A stretch of 64,000 bases of DNA from BD2-11 sp965221785 (GCA_965221785.1 CBDCSR010000003.1:62001-126000), one strand, 5' to 3'; numbered from the stretch's first letter, positions 30,492 through 39,786 are shown. Notes: generated by a model from the letters alone, not told the origin. Numbers and translations: made by a program.

Positions 30492-32258
30492 TCACCTGGT
30501 CTGGAACGTCAACGGGATGGCGATCCACACGGGCACCACCTCATCCTCGTTGAGCGCCGGGGTGAACCTGAAGACCCGAGCGACCCGCAGGGCAGCCTCG
30601 TCGAGCGCCTGGTGGCCGGAGGTCTGGGCGACGAGGACCCTCTGCACTACGCCCTCGGTGTCGATGAAGAAGTGCACGTTGACGGTCCCCCCGATTCCCG
30701 CGTCTCTCAGTATCGGGGGGAATTCTCTCTCCATGGCCAGCTGCACCTCCCGCTCGTTCACCAGGTCGGAACGCACCGTGTAAGGCGTGAAGGTCGGTGC
30801 GTCTGCCAGGGATGCCTCTTGTGGCACGCCCGAGTCCGCTGGGCGTTCGCCCGGATCGGCGGCCCGATCACGCAGGATGCGGTTGGCGATTTCCGCCAAC
30901 TCCTCAGGCAGGTCTGCCGGGAGATCGCCGGGGTCGTCCACCTGTCCACGCAAGATGCTGTCGAAGACCTGGCGCAGCTCCTCAGGCACCGGCGCGGTTC
31001 CGTCCGAGGCCGCGCCGCGCGTGGTGAACGTGATCGGGATGGCGATCCACACCGGGACGACTTCGTCCATGTCAAGCGCGGGGGTAAACCGGAAGACACG
31101 GGCGACCCGCAGGGCCGCTGAGTCGAGCTCTTCGTGGCCGGAGGTCCCGGCAATGAGAACCCTCTGCACGACGCCCTCGGTGTCGATGAAGAAGAGCACG
31201 TTGGCGGTGCCGGCGATGCCCGTGTCCCTGAGTTCGGGAGGGTATTCGGCCTGCAGGGCCCGCATGACCTCCCGCTCGTTCACCAGATCGGGACGCACCG
31301 TGTAGGGGGTGGGGGTCGGTGCTGCCATCAGGTCGACCAGCCCGTCCGGCGCCGGTCCACCCTCACCGCGAATCCGCGGGAACAGGACCGCCAGCGTCAC
31401 GACGGCCGCGGCGCCCAACAGGAGAAATGCTGCCTGGATGCGCCGCGCGCGCGGCATCCTCTCCACCAGCCCGCGGATGCGACGCTCGAGCTGCGACCGC
31501 CCCTCGGACAGCGACACGAGCGCCAGACGATGCAGACCGTTGCGTCCGGCGCCGACGCGCAGGAGCAGGTTCCCGTAGGCGTGGCGATGACCGGGCATCC
31601 GGCGTATCACCCTCCGGTCGCAGTCCAGTTCGACGGCGAGATTCAGACGATGGCGCTGAAGCCAGAGAGCGGGATTCCAGGGAAAGACGAACAGGGGCAG
31701 CGTCATCAGGAAGCGGAGCCGGGCGTCGCCGGCACGGATGTGCTCCTCTTCGTGCGCGAGAATCAGTTTCTGCTCGTCGGAGCCGATGGCGCGGACCCAC
31801 GCGGGCAGAACGACGCGGGGCCGCAGGAGGCCGACGATGGTCGGGCCGGTATCCCGGGACCAGAGCACGGAGCGATGGCCGAGGGAGCCGGGCTGCCACG
31901 ACCTTCCCTCTCGCACGAGGCGCGCGAAGGCGAACAGCACCGTTACCACGAGCAGCGAGGAGAGCACCACCCAGCCCAGCACGAGCAGGTCGTCGAAGGA
32001 GCGGAGCATCGAGTCGCGGGCGACCGTCACCGCCAGCGGCTCAAGCAGGGGGGGCGCATACCCCGGTGGCGGAGCCGCCTGTTCCGGTGCGCCGCCCGGG
32101 ATCCGCAGCACCGACAATGCCGTCGTCGCTGCTCCGGCGACGATCCAGACCCATCGCGTCGGGCGGCCGTAGACGGTGAGGAGCCTCTCGGCCGCCAGGC
32201 CCCCGATAAGGAACAGCACGCCGATGCCGGCCGACCATAGCATCCATGCGGCAATCAT
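30492..32258 (-). CDS. M56 (BlaR1/MecR1-like) peptidase with two TonB C-terminal domains
   Basis: A 588-residue membrane protein. N-terminal hydrophobic segments (about 3-23, 36-52, 92-112) lead to the zinc-peptidase motif HEEEH (169-173) in LAHEEEHIRAGD. A further segment (about 275-293, AAFLLLGAAAVVTLAVLF) is followed by two TonB-C-like domains (about 318-412 and 490-588). These are near-duplicates of each other (YTVRPDLVNEREV and YTVRSDLVNEREV; both with TEGVVQRVL and VARVFRFTPAL). In BlaR1 systems the cytosolic metalloprotease inactivates the BlaI repressor after sensing. The start overlaps the BlaI stop as ATGA. The TonB-type domains may sense envelope state or connect to the outer membrane. 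Confidence 0.9.
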   Translation of the reverse strand: MIAAWMLWSAGIGVLFLIGGLAAERLLTVYGRPTRWVWIVAGAATTALSVLRIPGGAPEQAAPPPGYAPPLLEPLAVTVARDSMLRSFDDLLVLGWVVLSSLLVVTVLFAFARLVREGRSWQPGSLGHRSVLWSRDTGPTIVGLLRPRVVLPAWVRAIGSDEQKLILAHEEEHIRAGDARLRFLMTLPLFVFPWNPALWLQRHRLNLAVELDCDRRVIRRMPGHRHAYGNLLLRVGAGRNGLHRLALVSLSEGRSQLERRIRGLVERMPRARRIQAAFLLLGAAAVVTLAVLFPRIRGEGGPAPDGLVDLMAAPTPTPYTVRPDLVNEREVMRALQAEYPPELRDTGIAGTANVLFFIDTEGVVQRVLIAGTSGHEELDSAALRVARVFRFTPALDMDEVVPVWIAIPITFTTRGAASDGTAPVPEELRQVFDSILRGQVDDPGDLPADLPEELAEIANRILRDRAADPGERPADSGVPQEASLADAPTFTPYTVRSDLVNEREVQLAMEREFPPILRDAGIGGTVNVHFFIDTEGVVQRVLVAQTSGHQALDEAALRVARVFRFTPALNEDEVVPVWIAIPLTFQTR

Positions 32259-32629
32259 CGTCGCTCCTCCTTCTCGAGTCGCTCGTCAAGCAGCTTGCGC
32301 AGGCGCCTGATGGTCTGCGCGGAAAGGCGTTCGTCGGACACCAGGTTGGCCACGAGCATCTCCGTGGACCCGGAGTAGACCTTCTCGCGGAGCCGGTCGA
32401 GCACCGACCGGCCGGCCTCCCGGCGCTCGAGCAGGGGATGGTAGCGGTGCGCCCGCCCCTCCCTCTCATGGCCGACGAGGCCCTTCGATTCCAGGATGCG
32501 AAGGACGGTAAGCACGGTGGTGTAGGCCAGATCGTCCTCCAGCTGGTCGCTGACCTCGGCGACGGTGGCGGATCCCAGGTCCCACAGAACCGACATGACG
32601 TCCATTTCGCGGGCGGTGAGCGTGGTCAC
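32255..32629 (-). CDS. BlaI/MecI/CopY family transcriptional repressor
   Basis: A 124-residue winged-helix repressor. LTAREMDVMSVLWDLGSATVAEVSDQL carries the first helices, TVLTVLRILESKGLV is the recognition helix and wing, and the C-terminal dimerisation helix ends in a basic tail. The start is GTG (32627-32629) with GGAGG 5 bases upstream; the open frame continues upstream through the operator, which rules out the longer form. It forms an operon with the M56 peptidase (ATGA overlap), which presumably cleaves it. An operator-like palindrome lies 38 bases upstream of the start. Confidence 0.93.
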   Translation of the reverse strand: MTTLTAREMDVMSVLWDLGSATVAEVSDQLEDDLAYTTVLTVLRILESKGLVGHEREGRAHRYHPLLERREAGRSVLDRLREKVYSGSTEMLVANLVSDERLSAQTIRRLRKLLDERLEKEERR

Positions 32630-32667
32630 AGGTTCCTCCTCGGGTGTTTCGGGCTGAGAGCCACTCA

Positions 32668-32685
32668 CTACTAATGATGTAGTAG
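32668..32685. promoter_or_regulatory. BlaI-type operator palindrome
   Basis: CTACTA-ATGATG-TAGTAG is a palindrome with 6-bp arms and a 6-base centre. It resembles the TACTACA/TGTAGTA boxes of BlaI/MecI repressors. A weaker related element, CTAC-ACACTTA-GTAG, lies at 32717-32731. Two sites about 50 bases apart upstream of the repressor gene would suit autoregulation, as is usual for BlaI. Confidence 0.75.
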
Positions 32686-32765
32686 CATGATGGGGAGCAA
32701 AGTTCCCGCTTGTCAACTACACACTTAGTAGAGGTTGGCCATCGGGACCCGGCCCCAACGCAGAA

Positions 32766-32799
32766 CCGGGCCGCGGGGGCGAACACCCCCGCGGCCCGG
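32766..32799 (-). terminator. Strong GC hairpin after the SusD-like gene
   Basis: A perfect 14-bp stem, CCGGGCCGCGGGGG (32766-32779) with its complement at 32786-32799, encloses a 6-base loop, 22 bases after the stop of the SusD-like gene. On the transcribed strand a T-run is nearly absent, so termination may be only partial. Confidence 0.7.
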
Positions 32800-32821
32800 A
32801 TTTCGTCCTGTTCCCCCCGAT

Positions 32822-34168
32822 TCAGCTGATCGGCGGGACGTTGGGGTTGCGGTCGCGCTCCGACTCGGGAATGTCGAAGCAGTACGACCTCGGGTTGCGC
32901 GTAAACATGTTGGTGCGGGAACCCGGCGCGAAGGCCGTGCTCTCCCAATCCGGCGTGTCCAGATCTCCCGGGGTGCCGGTCGCCGCCCACCGGCGCTCGT
33001 CACCCAGCCGGCGCCCTTCGAGCCAGAGCTCGATGTAGCGCTCGCGCTTGAGGAAGGTCCACGCCTCCTCCATGCTCATCGCCGTCCAGGGAGCGAGCGG
33101 TTCTCCGGTGGTGTCGCTGATGTTACGGGTGCGCACCTTGTTGACGAGGGTCATGGCGGCCTGCCAGTTCCCTGCGTTGAGCGCCGCCTCCGCTTCCAGG
33201 AGCCGCATCTCCCAGCCGCTGACGATGCGCTGGTCGTCGTTGCGGCTGTTGTACTTGGCCTGGTTCTTCCACTCGACCTGGCCGTAGGTGTCCAGGCTCG
33301 CGGTGGCGTAGGGAATGTTCGCGTCCTCGAACCAGGGGGTCCTCGGGTCTCCCGTCTCCGTGTAGTAGTTCTCGACGAAGGTGTAGATGATGGAGTAGGA
33401 TCCCGCCGGCTGGCGTGCGTTGGCCTCGAAGATGGTGTTGTAGTAGGGCTGCAGCTCGTCGTCGTAGTTGATCCAGAAGACGAAGTCGTCCGGGATCGTC
33501 GCGGCGTCGGCCGCGGCAGCGCTCCAGTCGCCCAACCAGGCGTGCGCGGCAGCGCGTCCGCCACGCGCCGCGTGGGTTTCCTCCGGGGTCGAAGCAAACC
33601 CCAGCGCCGCCGTAAAGCTGTCAACGGCGCGGTTGAAGTTCCCGGTCGATCCTTGTTCGTAGCTACCGGGCGTGGGGTCGTCCGGATCCGTCGGACCGAG
33701 CACCGCGTCACACCACCACTCCCCCATGGTGCGGTAGGCGAAGGCGTTCCAGAGGTACGCCTGGTACAGCATGTTGTTGGGCGCTCCGACCTCGGTGAAC
33801 CGGCTGATCGCCGTCTCCGTGATGAAGCGGGCCTGCACCCCGTCGTTCCAGCGATTGGAGAAGCTTCCGGGCAGAATGTGCCCGGACTGGGTAATGGGGT
33901 CGTGACCCATGAACCCGGTCTGGCCGCCCGGGAACAGTTCCCGGGCCAGGATGGCGTGGGTGTAGCTGCCGTAGGTCAACAGCTCCGCCAGGCGGCGCAC
34001 GCCGCCGTTGACGAGGCCCTGCTGGGACGCCGGCTGGGCCAGGAACTCGTCCTGGATGGGTCCGGGATTGGTGACCTCGCAGCCCGAGGCCGCCACCCCG
34101 GCGGTTGCGGCGATGAGAAGGACGCGGGTGAAGCGGATTCCGATGTCTCTTCCTCTTTTCTCTGTCAT
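32822..34168 (-). CDS. SusD/RagB-like nutrient-binding outer-membrane lipoprotein
   Basis: A 448-residue lipoprotein. The signal (FTRVLLIAATAGVAASGC) has a lipobox ending at Cys29. The rest is helical and TPR-like, with SusD-type features such as LRRLAELLTYGSYTH near the N-terminus and the C-terminal FLKRERYIELWLEGRRLGDERRW, a strongly conserved block. SusD proteins cap a SusC transporter and bind its ligand at the cell surface. The ATG start has GGAGGG upstream. The gene directly follows the SusC-like gene, 14 bases away, on the same strand. The substrate cannot be inferred; no glycoside hydrolase or PUL regulator is nearby. Confidence 0.92.
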   Translation of the reverse strand: MTEKRGRDIGIRFTRVLLIAATAGVAASGCEVTNPGPIQDEFLAQPASQQGLVNGGVRRLAELLTYGSYTHAILARELFPGGQTGFMGHDPITQSGHILPGSFSNRWNDGVQARFITETAISRFTEVGAPNNMLYQAYLWNAFAYRTMGEWWCDAVLGPTDPDDPTPGSYEQGSTGNFNRAVDSFTAALGFASTPEETHAARGGRAAAHAWLGDWSAAAADAATIPDDFVFWINYDDELQPYYNTIFEANARQPAGSYSIIYTFVENYYTETGDPRTPWFEDANIPYATASLDTYGQVEWKNQAKYNSRNDDQRIVSGWEMRLLEAEAALNAGNWQAAMTLVNKVRTRNISDTTGEPLAPWTAMSMEEAWTFLKRERYIELWLEGRRLGDERRWAATGTPGDLDTPDWESTAFAPGSRTNMFTRNPRSYCFDIPESERDRNPNVPPIS

Positions 34169-34182
34169 GGTTCAGCCCTCCC

Positions 34183-37100
34183 CTAGAAGGTGACCCGCAT
34201 GGACATGCGGAACGTGACCGGGGACGGCACCCGCTCGGTCTGGTTGCCGATTCCGTCGTCGAGGGCCGGCGTGTTGCCCAGCGACTCCGGGTCGTACCAG
34301 GGAATCTCCCGGTACCAGTCGTAGAAATTGCTGAGAGTGGCCGTGAATGTGGCATTCGAGACCCTCTCCGGGAACAGGGCGTCCGCGGGCACGGTGAGAC
34401 TGACATTGCGAAGCTTGAAGTAGTCCGAATCGAACCAGTAGTCGCGTGCGAACCCCGGCGTACAGCGCTCGCGCCAGATGGCGGGTGTCTCCGCCTTCAA
34501 CTCGATGGAGGTCTTGGGACTGACATACCACGGGAAGCACAGCGGGGAGCGCACGGAACGGCTGATGGAGATCTCGTTGATGTACGCCACATGTCCGCCC
34601 ATGTACTCGCCGCGCGCGGAGAGCAGGATGTTGCCCGGGAAGCGCACGGCGAGGGACGGCGTGATGGTGTGGGTGGGCAACTGGGGCCCGATGATGACGT
34701 TTTCGCCGGTCCTGCCGGGCAGCGCCGGCGTGAGGGGACTGTCGGCGAACTGCGGGTCGGCGATCTCGTCCCGGTTGATGACCCGCCGGCCCATCTCGAC
34801 GGGAAGCGCCTGACCTTCGATGATCCAGCCGTTGAGATCGGAGAAACGGGAGATGCACTCGGCCGCAGGATCTCGTGCCAGCACCACATCACTCGGCTCG
34901 GTCTCGCCCTTGCACAGGCTCATCACCTCCGAATTGTAGGTGCTGACCCCCAGCCCCGCGTCTACGCTGAAGCTGGTACTCTGGAACAGCCTCGCGTCGA
35001 GCTGGAGTTCGATCCCGTTGGCGCCGACGGTCCCCACGTTCTGGAGCTGGCTCCGCGTGAATCCCTGCGAGGGGACGGCGCTGACGAACATGAGCGCGTC
35101 GGTGGTTTGCTGATCGAAGTAGGTGAAGGTGGCCGAGAGTCGGTCGTCCAGCCACGAGGCATCGAAGCCGAACTCCCACTCTCTGGACACCTCCGGTCCC
35201 AGATCGGGATTCCCCAGGTTGAACGGCGTGAAGGCGGGCGTGCCCGCGTACCCTGCGGGCGACCACGTTCTCACCGCGTCAAAGGCGCCCGGAGCGCGGC
35301 CGGACTGACCGTAGGCCGCGCGCAGCTTGATGGAGCCGAGGCCGGCATCCCAGAAGTCCTCGTCGCTGATCACCCAGGTGCCGCTCACCTTGGGGTAGAC
35401 CTGGAGACCGAACCCCGAACCGAAGGCGCTGTTGCCGTCGACCCGGATCCCGCCGGTCACGAAGTACTTGTTGCTGATGTCGAAGACGTTCTGGACGAAG
35501 AAGCCCGCGTTCCAGACCTTCTCGCGGTCCTCCTCCGCCACCTTGATGGCCGCGGAACTCACCGTGGGCTCGGCTGCGCCGGGGAAATCCTCGCCCAGCA
35601 ATCGTAGTCGGACTTGCGAATCCCCGATCGCCTGACCGCCCCAGGAGAAGTTCGAGTTTATTGTGGACGTTACCGGAAGCGTGTACGTCCCCACGTAGTC
35701 GAACGTGAGCACCCGTCTCTGGAAAGTATCGTTGGTGCGCGAGCCCAGCGGCTTCAGGAAGAAGCCGAAGTTGCGCTGGTTCTCGCCCTCCTGGTTGGAG
35801 TAGTCGTAGCCGAAGGTAAAGCGGTTGGTCAGCTGGGCCTGGGGCGTATAGGTCAGGGTAATGCCCGAATTCAGGCGTTCGTTGCGCTGGTCGAACTCGT
35901 ATTCCAGAAGCTTGCCGATCTCGCGCGGATCGGCCGAACCCACGTAGTTGCGCTCCTGGCGGAAGGCGTTGAGCTGGATGCCCTCGGCGTTGTTGCCCGA
36001 CGGAGTCCCGCTCAGCCACTGGCTGGTATAGCCGGTGTTCCACTGGATCTGGAGATCCTCGACCGGAGTCATCGTGAAGTTGCCGCGGAAGTTGTACTTC
36101 TCCAGCTCGTCGTTGGCGAGCACGTAGCTGTCGTCCTGAAACTGGCCCGAAATGAAGTACTGCAGAGCCTCGCCGCCGCCGCGAACCGAGAGCAGGTAGT
36201 TCTGGAACCACACCGACCCGGGAAAGCTGCAGGGGCCACTGGCGCTCGAGTTCACGCCTCTCCAGCGGTCGTCGTCGGTGACGCAGTCCGTGGAATACTG
36301 GCCGCCCTCGTACCCACCGCCCCACCAGGCGTCGCGCATGTAGTGCTCCATCTGGATGAAGTCGCCGCCCGGAGCCCCGAACGGCTGCATCCAGCCGGTT
36401 CCCTGCTGGATCTCTGCGGTCCACACGGGCGCGCCGGTGGACCCGCGCTTGGTGAAGACCTGGATAACGCCGGCCGAGGCCTCCGTCCCATACAGAGTGG
36501 TCGCCGCGGAGCCCTTGATGACCTCGATGCGCTCGATGTCGTTGGGGTTGATCATGTCGAGCGGGGTCACCGTGATGAGCGACGGACGTCCGAGTCCGGT
36601 CCCCGGGGTCGCGACCACCGGGAACGCGTCGTCCATGATCCTCACGCCGTCCACATAGATGATGGGCTGGTTCGACATGGCCACGCTCGAGTTGCCGCGC
36701 AGGCGGATCTGCTTGCCCTGGGCGGGCTCGCTGCTGCCGCCGATCACCTGTATGCCGGGCGCGGCCGCCTGCAGCAGGTCGGACACATTGGCCTCACGCT
36801 CGGGGATGTCGGTGAGGTTGATCTGGGCGATGGCGTTGCCGATCTCGCGCCGGCGCGCGGCGCCCGCCGCCCCCGTCACGACGATCTCGTCGAGCCCGAG
36901 AGCCTCCGTCGTCATGGCGAAGTCCCTCGTCACCGTTCCGTCGACTGGCACATCTACGGACTCGGTCACGGTCTGGAAGCCGATGCGCTCCGCCCGCAGT
37001 TCGTACGAGCCCGGGGGCACGTTGAGGATGAGGTAGCGCCCGTTCGACCGGGTCAGCGTCCCCAGGGTGGAGCCGACCACGTACACCTGCACCTCGCCGA

Positions 37101-37272
37101 CCGTGGCGCCCGACTGGGCGTCTGTGACGACTCCGGTAATGCGCCCGTTCTGTGCATGCGCGGGCACCGCGCAGAGGAGCGCGAGGCCCGAGACAATCAG
37201 AACGGTCAACCCTCCTCCCAATCGACCAGGCCCGCAGGGTCTGTTTGGAAACAGTGGAGACAATCGGGACAT
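34183..37272 (-). CDS. SusC/RagA-like TonB-linked outer-membrane transporter
   Basis: A 1029-residue TonB-dependent receptor. The signal peptide (GGLTVLIVSGLALLCAVPAHA) is followed by a carboxypeptidase-regulatory-like domain (GRITGVVTDAQSGATVGEVQ to YELRAERIGFQTV, about 42-105), a TonB-box-like LGLDEIVVTG and a plug domain (LLQAAAPGIQVIGG to YVDGVRI). A 22-stranded barrel of about 800 residues ends in a terminal-strand pattern (VTFRMSMRVTF). The SusC-type plug motif LRGNSSVAMSNQPIIYVDG is intact. It imports a ligand captured by the SusD-like partner. The ATG 37272 start is supported by AGGAGGG; the open frame extends 23 codons further upstream. Confidence 0.95.
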   Translation of the reverse strand: MSRLSPLFPNRPCGPGRLGGGLTVLIVSGLALLCAVPAHAQNGRITGVVTDAQSGATVGEVQVYVVGSTLGTLTRSNGRYLILNVPPGSYELRAERIGFQTVTESVDVPVDGTVTRDFAMTTEALGLDEIVVTGAAGAARRREIGNAIAQINLTDIPEREANVSDLLQAAAPGIQVIGGSSEPAQGKQIRLRGNSSVAMSNQPIIYVDGVRIMDDAFPVVATPGTGLGRPSLITVTPLDMINPNDIERIEVIKGSAATTLYGTEASAGVIQVFTKRGSTGAPVWTAEIQQGTGWMQPFGAPGGDFIQMEHYMRDAWWGGGYEGGQYSTDCVTDDDRWRGVNSSASGPCSFPGSVWFQNYLLSVRGGGEALQYFISGQFQDDSYVLANDELEKYNFRGNFTMTPVEDLQIQWNTGYTSQWLSGTPSGNNAEGIQLNAFRQERNYVGSADPREIGKLLEYEFDQRNERLNSGITLTYTPQAQLTNRFTFGYDYSNQEGENQRNFGFFLKPLGSRTNDTFQRRVLTFDYVGTYTLPVTSTINSNFSWGGQAIGDSQVRLRLLGEDFPGAAEPTVSSAAIKVAEEDREKVWNAGFFVQNVFDISNKYFVTGGIRVDGNSAFGSGFGLQVYPKVSGTWVISDEDFWDAGLGSIKLRAAYGQSGRAPGAFDAVRTWSPAGYAGTPAFTPFNLGNPDLGPEVSREWEFGFDASWLDDRLSATFTYFDQQTTDALMFVSAVPSQGFTRSQLQNVGTVGANGIELQLDARLFQSTSFSVDAGLGVSTYNSEVMSLCKGETEPSDVVLARDPAAECISRFSDLNGWIIEGQALPVEMGRRVINRDEIADPQFADSPLTPALPGRTGENVIIGPQLPTHTITPSLAVRFPGNILLSARGEYMGGHVAYINEISISRSVRSPLCFPWYVSPKTSIELKAETPAIWRERCTPGFARDYWFDSDYFKLRNVSLTVPADALFPERVSNATFTATLSNFYDWYREIPWYDPESLGNTPALDDGIGNQTERVPSPVTFRMSMRVTF

Positions 37273-37630
37273 GGAGCCCTCCTTCGGCGACACAGGTCGC
37301 CCGGGTTGCGCCCGGTGCGCCGAACAACAGACTCCAACCAAATGCCCCTGGGACGAACTCCCAGACCGCGTGTTGACCGAACTGCCCGTCTCGAACGACG
37401 CAGGTGCTGGTGAATAGAGGGGTTAACCGCAAACCTGCAGAATGGACCGCGAGTGGGGGTCACGCAAGCAGCGGCGCAGGCATGGCACGCGCCTGGCCGG
37501 GCAGGCGTCGAAGCATTCCCGGGGGTTGCGCCGGTGCGCGACCGGGCGATAATCGTCAACTTGGTACGCCATCGATCCAGGGAGAGACGGAAGCGTATTC
37601 GAGTTGCCGTCGCCCGGTCCGGGAGGTGAC
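37273..37630. other. Divergent intergenic region between susC-like and lipoprotein genes
   Basis: A 358-base region with no supported coding sequence. It should hold the promoter of the susC/susD-like operon and that of the rightward lipoprotein gene. I see no clear -35/-10 pair and no Bacteroidetes-type -7/-33 boxes. Two related words, GTTGCGCCCGGTGCGC (about 37307) and GTTGCGCCGGTGCGCGACCG (about 37526), occur. Confidence 0.5.
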
Positions 37631-38122
37631 ATGCGAGGGACGACCGTGGGGCTCACCATCTGCACTGTCGCGATCCTTCTCCCGTCGTCGGCGTGTTATC
37701 GCTACGTACCCATCGAGACTGCTGCGGCGTCGGCGGGCGAGCCCGTGCGGGTCTACATCACCGAGGATGCGGCCGACGGTTTCCGCGAGGTCCACGAAGT
37801 GGACTCGGCGGTGCCCCGGGTGCGCGGGACGGTCGTCGGACGGGACGCCGGCGATCTCTTGCTGCTGGTGGAAGTCGCCCAAAGGCAGGTGGGCTTCCAG
37901 GCGGTCGGCCTGGAACAGACGCTGCGCATCCCCGAAGCCGGGATCCTGGCGACGGAGCGGCGGTCGCTGAACGGGCTCGCCACCTCCGCCTTCGTGGGGG
38001 TCGTTGCGGGCGGGGTGGCGGCGATCCTCAGCTTCATCCTGGAATCCGAAGGCGAGCCTCTGCCTCCGGAGCCGGACCCGGACCTGATGGTGCCGCTGAT
38101 TTCCGTTCCCGTAGGAGGTTAG
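37631..38122 (+). CDS. Putative lipoprotein, 163 residues
   Basis: A small exported protein. The N-terminal signal GLTICTVAILLPSSAC ends in a lipobox-like SSAC with Cys22. The mature region has small beta strands (PVRVYITEDAADGFREVHEV, VRGTVVGRDAGDLLLLVEVA) and, at about 120-140, a hydrophobic stretch (LATSAFVGVVAGGVAAILSF) that could insert in a membrane. It ends in an acidic Pro-rich tail. The start ATG follows GGGAGGTGAC. I do not recognise a family. The gene is convergent with the sigma-operon propeller gene, with stop codons overlapping by 4 bases. Confidence 0.7.
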   Translation: MRGTTVGLTICTVAILLPSSACYRYVPIETAAASAGEPVRVYITEDAADGFREVHEVDSAVPRVRGTVVGRDAGDLLLLVEVAQRQVGFQAVGLEQTLRIPEAGILATERRSLNGLATSAFVGVVAGGVAAILSFILESEGEPLPPEPDPDLMVPLISVPVGG

Positions 38123-39786
38123 GGTCTGCCGGGCATGGGCACCGCTGGACCGGTGGCCAGCCGCACGACCGCAACACGCTGTAGATCTGAGGAGTCCGTC
38201 ACCACGCCGATCGCCACCGAGTCGGTCAGGCGAAAGGGTGTGAACCCATCTGGGAACGGGACTCTCTCGAACTGTGGGCCCGCATCATCCAGGGCAACCG
38301 TCCGCCAGGTCCTGCCATATCCCAGGGGATGGGATGAACCGTCGAACTCCTGAATCCAGATCCGTCCGGGGGAGCAGCGCAGATCGATGCCGACCGGGAC
38401 GTCCGCCGCCAGGTGCTCGCTCGCACGCGCGAGCATTTCCGTTGCGGCGCGTTCGATCTCGTCGTCGCTGACGTTCGTTCCCTGCGTCTCGTTGCGCATC
38501 ATCCCGCGCACATATCCCAGGCGCTCCTCCTGCGACAGCGGCCGACCGGCCCAGGGCAGAGTGATCTGCCTGACTTTCGTGCCGCCGGGGCGGTAGAGAT
38601 GAAGACTGCGGTCGACCGGGTCGAGCACGGCGAGGACGTCATCGGCACAACGGTCCCACAGGGGCACCGGGGCGAGACCCATGGCCGGAACGCGGCTTGC
38701 CGCTCCGGGGAGGTCAACGGCGAAGTCCACGACCACGGTTGGTTCGGAGTCGGCGTGCGCATGACGCACGATCCTGCCGCCCCAGAAGTCGTCGCCCCGT
38801 GTGATCCCTCCGGGATAACTGGCCGTCCAGATTCCGGTGTTGTCGTTGACGACCCGGAAGGGATCCCCGAATGTCACGCTCCTGATATCGGCACGAATGG
38901 ACTCCCGGGTAATGGGCGAGGGCGTTGAAGTCACGAAGTTGCCCTGAGCATCGAACAGGGAACGCCTGCGGGTGGCGAGATCCCACGCGACCACCCCGCC
39001 GGAGGAACCCGCTGCGGACAGTATCCAGGGATTGAGGAGTTCCCCCGGACCCTCGCCCGACCTGCCGATGTCGGCGAGGACGCGGCCCGAGCGATCGTAT
39101 GCGCGCAGAAAGGGTGCGGCTCCCGTGAGCGCCCAGATCACGTCTCCGGACTCGACGATGTCGCGCACACCCCACAACTCGTCGCCTTCCTGGAAGGTCG
39201 TGAGCGCCGAAGGGGCAATCTCGACTTCAACCGTCGATCGGTCCGCGAGTTTCGGGCGGCATGCCCCGATGCCGAGCGTCACGAGCACCAGCAGCGGGAG
39301 GATTGGCCGTCGTAACTGCGCTCGCATGTGCACCAGGACGCTTGCCAGGGCTGCGAGAGAAGCGACCGCGGCGGCCAGAACCGGTGTCGCAACTGCCTCC
39401 GGAGGTCCGGGGTAGCCGGTTCCGCCCAGGAGAAGCAAGCCGGATCCGAGTGTCAATGCGCAGGCGACAAAGCCGGCAACCATGCCCATGAAAGCTCGCC
39501 ACGCACCCGGTCGGGGCTCGTCTCGCGCCGCGCGCTCGAGGGCGCCCATGATGGTGTCCACGCCGGGCTCGGGGAGCGGTGTATCGGAGGTGCCGACCTG
39601 CCGGATCGAGGCGATCAGGTGGAGCAGTTCGTGTACCTCCTCGTCGGCGCTTCCGCTCGCCGGATCCGCGGCTTGCCCCGAATCGCCTGCCAGGATAGTC
39701 GAAACAAGACGGTCGGTCTTCTCGGCATCCATGTCGGACCGGCCGGCACCGCGCCGACCCGATAGCCATCGCAGCTTCTTAATCAT
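38119..39786 (-). CDS. Anti-sigma-like membrane protein fused to a 6-bladed propeller
   Basis: A 555-residue protein. The cytosolic N-terminal part (about 1-95) is charged and helical (EEVHELLHLIASIRQV), in the position of an anti-sigma domain but without the ZAS Cys/His motif. Three hydrophobic segments follow (about 99-121, 134-152, 161-176). The third looks like a lipoprotein signal, RRPILPLLVLVTLGIGAC. The remainder is a 6-bladed propeller (DIGRSGEGPGELLNPW; SLHLYRPGG) related to that at 17453. The start overlaps the ECF sigma stop as ATGA, so the two are coupled. The arrangement suggests extracytoplasmic ligand sensing by the propeller that releases the sigma factor. An internal ATG at 39327 could yield a separate propeller lipoprotein. 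Confidence 0.7.
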   Translation of the reverse strand: MIKKLRWLSGRRGAGRSDMDAEKTDRLVSTILAGDSGQAADPASGSADEEVHELLHLIASIRQVGTSDTPLPEPGVDTIMGALERAARDEPRPGAWRAFMGMVAGFVACALTLGSGLLLLGGTGYPGPPEAVATPVLAAAVASLAALASVLVHMRAQLRRPILPLLVLVTLGIGACRPKLADRSTVEVEIAPSALTTFQEGDELWGVRDIVESGDVIWALTGAAPFLRAYDRSGRVLADIGRSGEGPGELLNPWILSAAGSSGGVVAWDLATRRRSLFDAQGNFVTSTPSPITRESIRADIRSVTFGDPFRVVNDNTGIWTASYPGGITRGDDFWGGRIVRHAHADSEPTVVVDFAVDLPGAASRVPAMGLAPVPLWDRCADDVLAVLDPVDRSLHLYRPGGTKVRQITLPWAGRPLSQEERLGYVRGMMRNETQGTNVSDDEIERAATEMLARASEHLAADVPVGIDLRCSPGRIWIQEFDGSSHPLGYGRTWRTVALDDAGPQFERVPFPDGFTPFRLTDSVAIGVVTDSSDLQRVAVVRLATGPAVPMPGRP

